A stretch of 64,000 nt of DNA from Branchiostoma floridae (lineage: Eukaryota > Chordata > Leptocardii > Amphioxiformes > Branchiostomatidae): positions 368,994 through 432,993 of the forward strand of contig NW_023365729.1 of the NCBI RefSeq assembly GCF_000003815.2, in the 5' to 3' direction. Made by a program: the position numbers and the translations under genes. The notes beneath the pieces were generated by a model that saw only the letters and a list, made by a program, of their open reading frames with translations, made no database searches and had not been told where the DNA came from. Shown piece after piece: positions 31,961-42,190 of this stretch (position 1 is the first letter of the stretch; the number at the start of each line of letters is the position of its first letter).

Positions 31961-32785
31961 TCTTATTTGCACGCTCGCATCTGTTTTTGAATGTCATCTA
32001 CATATCAATGTGGTCTAAACAAAGATAAGCAACTAGTATATGTGCTGACTGTACACTATGGTACACTTCATATCACAGAGTGTAAGAAATTCTCTGTAAT
32101 TTTCGCTGTCATATACCATAAAAACACTGGTGACACCACTTCAGTACTACTGTATATCTGACTATATTATGCTACTTCAATGCTGATGCGACTCCACCAA
32201 TTTTTGCTGTTTTGTCCAACTTCAGAAATCCCAGCTCACCCTGTAGAAAAAAATCATTTGGAATTAGAGCCAAATGTCTGGAGAGAAACGATAACGGTGT
32301 TTAAAAGAACAACACATATCAGACATGTACAGTATATGTGTTGTAATTTTCTTCTTTATATGATGTTTCATATGTACGTGGTGTAAAAGTCAAACAAAAT
32401 ACACTTATTGTTGTTCTATTACCTTATATAGGTACTTTATTACACAAAAGGAATCCATTGCTGCTGGCCTTTGTGTACATGTATACAGTACATGGTCTAT
32501 GCATTCTCAAACTGATTAGGTGCAGAAGTCAGCTAATAACTTGCACCAACAACTGTACATATGGTCCCTCGTACCAGCTAGGCAAAACTACGAAAGCTTC
32601 ACCCCCCTTTTTAACTAAAATTGTTCCAGTGCTGAAGAAGGCTTCAAAACTGGATTTCCGGTGCTGAATGTTCGTCAGCACTGGACTTCCAGTGCTGAGG
32701 CGTTCTCAGCACTGGAAAAGCCGGCGTCAGCACTGGAAACCAGCTAGAAACTGTGGCTGAAAGTGGAGTAGTCTGCTGTACTTAC
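31961..32785. other. Region between convergent genes; should hold the last exon of the Skeletor-like gene
   Basis: The ASB gene and the Skeletor-like gene converge here. The latter ends its last identified exon in phase 1, so a short terminal exon or junction stop is expected on the minus strand in or below this region; I could not identify it. The interval 32625-32745 is a cluster of TCCAGTGCTGA / TCAGCACTGGA. Confidence 0.45.
32625..32745. repeat. Cluster of TCCAGTGCTGA/TCAGCACTGGA inverted short repeats
   Basis: Six or so copies of an 11-bp motif in both orientations (TTCCAGTGCTGA, TTTCCGGTGCTGA, TCAGCACTGGA) can fold into several alternative hairpins. Lies just 3' of the lectin exon of the minus-strand gene. 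Confidence 0.85.
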
Positions 32786-34808
32786 ACACTCGCGGCATCT
32801 GACAGATGTAGGCCTTCCTCTGTCGACACCGGTACAGGTCCCATTTCCCAGACGCCATGACGCCTGCGCAGTCCCTACCCCGGTGACGACGACGACGTCT
32901 TGCCCAGTTCTGGTAACGCAGAGCCGTCCCGTCATTCCACTCGAAATGTCTCTCTCTCGTCCTGTCGTCCAACCCGATCCAGTAGTCCCTGGTAAAAGAT
33001 GATCGCTCAAAAAGCTCCATGATCTATTGTATCATTTTTACTCCAGAGCATGGAGTTAAGGTCGTGTGCGTTGGCCAGTTAAAAACAGAGATAACAGAAT
33101 TCGTCCCCTCGCCGGGTACATGCTAATGTAGCAAGTATAACAAGGTGAACCAATGCTTCACTCCCATCCGTGAATAGCAATGAACCGTAATGAGGGAGTA
33201 AAGGGCAGTTCAGTAATGTTTGAGACCGCATTCGTAACAGGTAAAAGTCAACACTGCAGCAGCGACACCTAGCTGTCGTGTGGTGTACAACCGCTTAGTA
33301 CAGTCAAACCTGCCCGAGCGACCACCTCTTCTCAGCGACCACCTGGCCATTTCGACCGCTTTTTCTCGGTCCCGATTTATTTTCCCATTGACGTAAGCAT
33401 TAAGCGACCTTTTCTCAACGACCACCTGGCCAACGCGACCGCGACCGGCCCAAATTGGGACCAATAACGACCGCCTAATTTTCAAAATTGAGGTATTCAT
33501 CGGTTTTTGATGATAACTGGCGCGATTTTGTGCCGAAATCGGCCAGTTTGCGTCGGATTTTGGGGTTAAATTTACAGTTTACAGTGTGTGTGTCGCTCCT
33601 TTGCGTGCGTGCAGTGTGCTAGCTATTTGCTATTAAACACAACGGAAACCATTTATACTTTGCATCGGGCATGTTTTGAGTCGATACTCTTCTCAGCGAC
33701 CACCTGTCCAAATCGACCGTTTTTTCCCGGTCCCCCGGGTGGTCGTCTTGGGCAGGTTTGACTGTATTGCCCCATTGCAAGATAGTCACTGAAACGTCGG
33801 CTAGGTACAGTCAAACCTGCCCGAGCGACCACCTCTTCTCAGCGACCACCTGGCCATTTCGACCGCTTTTTCTCGGTCCCGATTTATTTTCCCATTGACG
33901 TAAGCATTAAGCGACCTTTTCTCAACGACCACCTGGCCAACGCGACCGCGACCGGCCCAAATTGGGACCAATAACGACCGCCTAATTTTCAAAATTGAGG
34001 TATTCATCGGTTTTTGATGATAACTGGCGCGATTTTGTGCCGAAATCGGCCAGTTTGCGTCGGATTTTGGGGTTAAATTTACAGTTTACAGTGTGTGTGT
34101 CGCTCCTTTGCGTGCGTGCAGTGTGCTAGCTATTTGCTATTAAACACAACGGAAACCATTTATACTTTGCATCGGGCATGTTTTGAGTCGATACTCTTCT
34201 CAGCGACCACCTGTCCAAATCGACCGTTTTTTCCCGGTCCCCCGGGTGGTCGTCTTGGGCAGGTTTGACTGTATTTTAAGTTCGCAACCAAAGCTTTAAA
34301 AATCTTGATACATCATAATTTTGCGGTACCTTTAAGACACCCCTCGTAAGTTTATTTTGTAAGCAGTGCTAATCTATGAAGAGACAGAGTTTGCTGTCTA
34401 TACAATACAGCGTGATTACATTAGCATACTGTGGCAAAACCAACCGACGGCAAGGATCTAAGACACTGGCTTTTCCGTAACAAGAGAGCTGTATTTAAAG
34501 GAGACATACACGACTATGCTGAAATTATGCATACAGCCTGCGATCATAAGCGACTGTACGATGTGCATTACCGGGTCCTTACCTTCGTGGGCCACTGACG
34601 ATTGTCCCCAAGTACTGTTCCACGAAGGCCTGGGTGTCCGCATCCTTAATGAGTGCCAGGGTTGCTCCTCGGTCCCTGTTGCGGCAGTCCGTCTGAGCTC
34701 TCGTGTACTTCATACTCCGGCGGTAATCAGTCGGGGAGAACCAGTAGCACCTGTTGTCGTACACCGCGTACCGGGACGCATCCCTGCTGCTGAAGTAGTC
34801 CTCGCAAG
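32786..34808 (-). CDS. C-type lectin domain exons (16-17)
   Basis: Exons 34808-34583 and 32988-32786 encode a C-type lectin fold: [81 protein letters not shown] and [15 protein letters not shown]. The WIGL core and the four Cys are present. The EPN/QPD sugar motif is absent, with a run of Arg after QNW instead, and WND is replaced by WDL. Canonical Ca-dependent sugar binding is therefore unlikely. Confidence 0.88.
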
Positions 34809-37800
34809 CTGCAGCAGCGGCAAGACAACAGCAGAGAACAAGTCCTTAATGGGTACTCTTAACGACATGTGTTGGTGTAGCCACGCGTCATCCTGTCTCA
34901 TCTAGATATAGCAATGGACGAAATCTAAAACACTGACAAATTCTCCAAGTATCCTATACATCATTTTGCCTAATTAGATTCTTGTATTGTAACTGGCTGC
35001 ATTTTCTGACAAGAGAGAAAAGTGTTTACCGTATTGACAAAGGTCTCCGCTGTATCTGTGGTTACAAGTACAGGTAAAGGTGGTTGGTCCTGTCACTGTA
35101 CAGGCGCCTTGTCTCTGGCAGGGGTTGGGGGAGCAGGGATCGGTGTCTGTTGGTGTCACACAAACACATCGCTGAGTCAAACAGTATTATATGGAATTTG
35201 ATTTCAAGAATCACAGAAGCAATAACAAGGAAATGCCACATCTAAGAAAAAAGATAACTGTTGGCAATGGAAAAGACTTTAGTTCAACGGAGAGCAAAAA
35301 CAAAGGAACAATGGCTATGAGACAGATCGATGGGCTATCAGATAAACTTAAGTCACCAAGTACTTATTTTAATATATGACTCTTTGTGCATGTCAATTTG
35401 CACAAATACAAGAGTTTCATAGATGGGAGTTTTTCAGCACCTGCATCCGCTACATTGATCTTCCATCCAAGGTACTGGTGGGTGTAGCACTGTAAATAAC
35501 AACAACAACAACAGTCAATACATATATCTGGCATTCTGTCCAAGCCATTGCCTCACCGACCACCAACAGGTGAACGTTCCTCGAAGATGTGCTTGAATGA
35601 TATCATTATATTTACTTCTAGTTTTGTCTCTACAACCGATATCGACACAGAGTTGTGTGAGTACAATGCACGATTCGGTCGCTGGAAAATGACAAAATCT
35701 CTCAGGACCCAGCAGATACACTATAGGATGTACAGCACGAATATATACAGCACATGCGTTGCGAAATCGACAAAATATCTTATTGCTTCCTCTCTACTCA
35801 AACAACATAGGGCTCTGTTGGTAGTAATCAATGAGAACATGTAATCTCAAAGCAGATAGTACTAGTAACAAAAGCTACCGCTAATGCACAGTCATAGCCC
35901 AGCTAAACTCCTTTTACTAACTTTCGATACTATATTATGCTACCGTAGGATCTGCTTGGAGATCTGGGGCATGACTGTGAGTTAGGAGAACAAAACCAAT
36001 GATCTGTTCGAAATCAGAACCCACTTGATAGTAAACCAGGTCCGGTGTGTTGTGGTCAGGTGTCCAGGAGAGGCGTGCGGACTGTCCGGACTCACAGGTC
36101 AGGTTCAGTGTACTAAAGTAGTCAGCAAATGTCTCCGATATCTCTGACGTGTCTCCGTCTGGAGATGTGTACTCACAATATCGCCCAGCTAGGGGAATAA
36201 CAATCAAATATGGAGGGCAATATTGTAGCTCAATAGGATGCATCTGTGAAGCTAGGATGCATCTGTGAAGTCACAGCTATCACCACGACGCATGTATTGT
36301 AGGTATTTCATCAAATTGTATTACATAATGTTTCTTTACAGCCAAAATGTAACATGTCATTGGCGACATCGCCCCCCCTCTAAAACAACAGGACTAACGA
36401 ATACACTTTAACAATATAAAACTGAAATGGACCAGGACACTGTAACAGTTATTTTCAACATCACCTATTATTAGATACACTGTGCTCTGCAGACACAAGT
36501 GTCTGCTACAGCAGAAATGAGCAGAACATTCCCATAACGATTTAGTCACTAATATATCAGATGAAAATTTTACGTCCCTTTCCATGGCCAGCAATACTAA
36601 ATGCCATGGTCGGCACGTTTTGATAAGGTAATTCGGGTAACTCTATGTCTAAGGTCTACGTTATTTTATGCAAAATAAGAGAGATACATGTACCTGCTGT
36701 TGGGAGTCCGTCGTCATCAACACCTGCAAACACTCCAACTTGCTGTGCGTGTTTCAAAATTAACAAGCATGTTTTCAACTTGCGAATTCAGATATTGGGA
36801 AAGGTCTAAACTGTAATTGCACTAAGACACACATGACTTAATCATGAGGGATATGATACAGACACAGTAGCAGGGACATGTTTCATTTTGATATCTGGCA
36901 ATATATGCAGTATGAAAATGATTGATTATCTACAATAAAGATACACATTTATTTGCTTAACTGATACTTTCACAGACTTTTTAGTCCAACAGTTTCTGGC
37001 CCCCAGATGATATCATCCTTATAATCACATCAGTATGGCCTACAACAAAATTTTTAACATTTCTCGTATAATAAACTTGTTTGTAACAAATCTTACCTGT
37101 TTCTCAGCTGGAGTTTTCTGTACGAAGCCCCCTAGCGGATCATCTGTGATGTAGAAGGGGTGATATCTGGCAGGTTGGGAGGGGTCGTCTCCACCTTCCA
37201 CTATAAAGGTGTAGTTCTGACCTCTCGTCAAGATCAGCTCTGGGATAAGAAGGTCGTTGATCCAATAAGCGATCCCCCAGCCTGGCTGCCCTGTGTGTGC
37301 ACACCGGAAATCGTTATGTACAGTTACGGGTTGAAGTTACGATTGATCTGTTCGGCTCATACTTGGAACGATGCTATTGCCTCTCTCACATCATCGAAAA
37401 GAAATTTTCTATTACCAATCAAATCAACATCGCCTAAAGACGTCGGCTCTGGGTTGCGTAGACGGATACAAGAAACAGAAGCCTAGGGTAAAGATGGGCA
37501 GAACTTTCAGCTAGTCTTTTAAAGTTAAGTGGACAAATCCATTTGCATAGGTATTAACTAGACCCTTGTGCCTTCTGAAGAAGCAGGATTTCAAGGTGTG
37601 GGTTAGAATTGCCTGCTTTATCAGGAACTGCTGTGTAACTACTTCTAGTCGGAAACTTGGACGGCTACACCGGGGTGGTCATAGCTAGTGTTAATTACTT
37701 CCCACTGTTATCTGGCTTCCAGAAGAGTTTGAAATGCATAACTACGCCTGTTTAATGAAGTTCGTCAGAATACTAAAAGTACTGTAGTCTATACCTGTGA

Positions 37801-39608
37801 TGGCCTCATAACCCCTCGCGAGACCCGAAGGCCCAATGCGGACGGTAAAGGTGGTGACGTCAGCGTTGATGACGTTGGCAGGCCATGGTGTGACAGGGGC
37901 AGGAGTTCCTCGGCCTCGGTCTATCATGCTACACATGTAGGAGGGGCTGCGTCCGAACTGGAGCTGGACACTTCCTGTTTTCACGATGAAAAAAGAATTG
38001 AGCACTGAACCATTTACCGTTCGCAATGGCCTTTTACGACGAAGGCAATGGATCCTATCTGAACCCCCCCCCCCTGATTCATCTTGCGGGTATCTAGTTC
38101 TTTAGGTCCATTTCGCTACAAACTACAAGTAATCTGTATTCTACCTTCATGTAAACGGCGGTAACTGCCTCTATCAACTTAGACCAAGTTTGAATGTAAA
38201 AACGAGTATAAACTATATTTCACTCTTGTGAACACCTGGCGCCTGCCTATATAATATTTTCATTTTCCATTGTTTTCCTTTAGGCCCAACCGGTACAACA
38301 AGAAAAACGGAGCTGAAAATAGTATAATACTACTCCTAACCTTGAGCTCTTGTGTGGTGCTTGGCGGCTACCCCACTCGGATTGATCGGTCCTATAGCCC
38401 AGGAGATGTACATGTTCTGTGCGGAGTCGATCACCTTGTCTGCCGTGTCGCCAGTGTTGATTGGACGAGAATACTTAATCCTTGTGATACCGTTGATCCT
38501 TGTACCTATGACGTCAAAGTTGTCATCTGTGCCCCCTACCCTGTCGTCTGGACACACGCCCGACGTGCCGCTGCACTGTAAACAAGAAATTGAGGAACTT
38601 AGAGTTTGGTCAATTTCTTGTCTTGCTCCTTACTATGGATTTCTCTTAAGCAAATACGGTAACAACTTTGGAGCCGGGCCAAACCAACCTCCACATCCCG
38701 CTTGCCCGTGGGACCAACTTTGGACCTGGGCCAAGCCTTACCCATGCTCGCAGTTTCCGGTTATGCCATCTTCGGCCTCATATTCTAACACTCTACAATA
38801 TCCGAATGAGTAGGCTTCCTTCATGTGGTATCTCACTGCACTTGGGGTACCGGTGCGGCACTGCGGGGTTTGAAAGATGCTCAACGGATTTCAGAGATAA
38901 AGAACGAATTTTCTTACGTTTTGTGTATTTTGTTATCTTCTAAGTCGTACTTTACGTATTACGCAATATCTAAGTAAATCGTCGAAAATAACACAACAGT
39001 GCCTCAGTGAACGAACCCCGTAGTGCCGCACCGGTGCCCCAAGACCAAATGCAGTGAGATTTCACCCTTACGGACTGAAGTCTTTTCAAAAACGTTCACT
39101 ACGGGTGAGTGATTTCAACCCTATACCTCTAGATCCAGAGGCTATCTATTCGACTGCACACACCACTACATGGTCTCCTACCTGTGAATATGCACCCAGA
39201 GTGTAGTCCACTGCTTTCGGAGTGTCGATGTCAAACCAAGCTACGGTCACGTCCGAGCCAACCATGCAGGTACGGTCGGCACACCCACTGATGCCGAAAG
39301 CCATGTAGTCACCGTCCGCTACTCGTCCCGCCAGCTGGAGGTTCAGGTTACCGGCCTGCAGTTCCCAGCTGACCTGGAAGTCGTCGTTCAACTCCTCACA
39401 GTTTCCAAGCTCCTAATGACATAAGCAACAGACGAAATATAGACGTGGAATGGATGGCAAAGGCATTTGTAAAGAGCTGAGAGAGAGGGGGAGGGAGAGA
39501 GAGCGAGAAAGAGAGCGATAGAGAGAGAGAGCGAGAGAGAGGAAGGGAGAGCGAGAGAAAGAGGGAGGGAGAGAAAGAGAGCAAGAGAGAGCAAGAGAGC
39601 GCGCGCAC

Positions 39609-39670
<62 letters not shown>

Positions 39671-42159
39671 CGACAGCGAAATACCTTTGTGTTGGAAGAA
39701 AGTCAAGCATGATTACTACCAACACAGATGAGCTTCCATGATAAAACCTTTTTGTCTCTTTCACATGATTTAGGACGGAAATGGTGAGAAGTTTTTGTGC
39801 TATGTCAGTAAATATATGGATAAATACCGACATGTAAAATGGCATCCACTAAATCATAATTAAAAAAGGCCATACCTGTGGAGGTGATGTAATGTCTCCC
39901 ACGTATGGTGGGACGTTGAGGTCCGTGGGAATGAAGACCTCCCCGAAGTTAGCGGTGAAGCGGATACACCACATGCTGAGCCATTTGATGTCGTACACAG
40001 TCACATCTCCGGGCAGAGTGATGTCTATGGTTTGACCTGTGTAGCGCGGAAGACGTCGGTCAAAACTGTAAAAAAAAGGACAGACTTTCAGTATCACTGT
40101 GCGATGAAACTACACTCTATGCTGAAGTTGAATTTCACTCTATTTGTGCACAGGGCGGCAACCATCTTTGTTTCTTTGCCCTTGGGCCTATTTGGTTCTA
40201 TTCAGAGAAGCCGTATAATGCATGTTTGGGGAAAAAACCCGAAATCCTACATCTCCACCCACTAATTAATAATCTTTCACTGCGCTTAAATCAATATGTG
40301 TAACGAAGATGTGAAGTCTATCGTGCTTTTGTCCCTACCTTCCGCGGTGATCCGGGACCTTGAAACCACGTGAGCTAGGTCTGTCTGTCGTGCCAGCCCA
40401 AAAGAATGCATCTACGTTTGAGGGAGTAAGAACATTGGAAAACCATCAACCATAACTGAAAATAAACGTTGAAATAAGAACTATTACATTAACAGAAATT
40501 TTAATAGAAAAATTATACAGATGCACGGAGGTTTGAAATTACTTAAGTCTTGTTTTCCTTTATCACTATAGGGCTTATTCACGTGACGTCATCACCCCTG
40601 CTCTCCGTAAGCGGCCATCTTGGGGTCCATCCCTGCAGCGAAGTTTCTCGGAGTCCGTAGGTCTCTAAATTTCCGGAAAAAGTGAGGTCGTTTGCCCTGT
40701 TTGACTATGCAACATGCCTCCAACCTCACTCACATCCTATGTTTACAACAAAACTCAAATCAAAATTACCCATCTTTGATCCGAGGGAAAGTTGAAAAAG
40801 TTGAATGAACACGGGACCTGACCCTCGGCCTGCCGTGCTGCGTCTCATGCAAGGACGGGTCGTGCCGCGGCTCTACGGCTGGTTGTTCACAGATAGCTCA
40901 TAGCTAGCATCTTGTACAGCGCAGAAATTAATCACAGAACTAGGAGACATCATCTCCTTGAAATCCACTGTCCAAATCGCCACAGACGTAGCACTGCATG
41001 ATATTTCCGTGTTGTTGTTGTTTTTCCCTTCGTGTTTGTTCCTTCGGCTTTGCTAGTTATCACACAAGAAATTCTAAACAAACCTTACTGTTACCCGATT
41101 TGTGTGCCATTTACCCTTCCTGAACCAACATTCCACCATCAGGCATCACGAAACTAGAAGGTTTGAAGAGAAATTGTGCATTTATACGGGAATATTTACA
41201 ATTTCCACGAAGAGCTGCATTAGGGCGCTGCTCAAAACTGCACCCCAAGATGGCCGACTTCGCTCGTTGCTATAGGCCGGATCACGTGACTGAATAAGCC
41301 CTATACAGAATGGTACCAAACGCTGCCCACATTCCGTAGCCTTAAGCTTAGGGCACAACCCACCGTACGTGCAATTTGTCCGTACGTTTTTTGGGAGGCC
41401 ACGTCCGCCACGTATTTCTGAAAACGTTCAGGTTGTACAGGGCAGGCACGTCGCCCGTACTGGCACGTACGCGGGAGGTGAATCCGCAGCCCGATGGCAC
41501 ACAAAGTTTTGCCTGCACGTAAAGTTCTACGGCGTGTCTGCGTGCTCCAAAATCCGTCGGATTCCCTACGAGTTCGTGCGGAGGCGGCACTTACCACTTA
41601 CGGATCCCAAAATATTGCCCATGTTTTGGCACGTACGGCGGGTTGTGCCCTTAGCTTTAAAAAAAGGCACCTGTAACTCCCTGATATGAAAGAATAAATA
41701 GAAAATGTACAGCATTTTGCTCACCTGGTCCGAACCCATCATAGTGCAGGTTTGGAATATGGAATGTCTTGGCATCCGTGATGTTGACATTCCCGGAGCG
41801 AACTTGGTGTTGCCGTCGGGAGAATTCTCCGATGTTCCGCGGCCGTGGGATAACTAACCCGTCTGGGATGGCGACGTGACCAATGTTCCCAGTCTAAACC
41901 ATTATTTGGAAAAAAGATAATGTTCAAACGGTTGGTGCATTCTTTAAGAGGGACATAGACGGAAGATGCATTGCGTTGTTTTAGGATAGTTTTGCGCTAA
42001 CACTATCATACTTTCATCAATTCTGACAACACGTCAAAGATTTACTTCTTATGAAGACATTAATACTGAGGCAGAAAGCTGATACTTGCAAAAGGTCTCT
42101 CACTTTTCTTTGTTCTGAGAAGGTAGCCTTCTTTCTGTCTTTCTTTCTCTCTCTCTCTT

Positions 42160-42190
<31 letters not shown>

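Noticed and set aside
32744-33010. 88-codon minus frame overlapping the lectin exon
   Set aside because: Shadow in the wrong frame of the CTLD exon.
39396-39845. Ser/Leu-rich frames of 97-149 codons on the minus strand
   Set aside because: Translation of the GA microsatellite in an intron of the Skeletor-like gene.
41301-41689. Overlapping frames of 80-106 codons on both strands
   Set aside because: By-products of the GC-rich palindromic MITE with CGTACG repeats.
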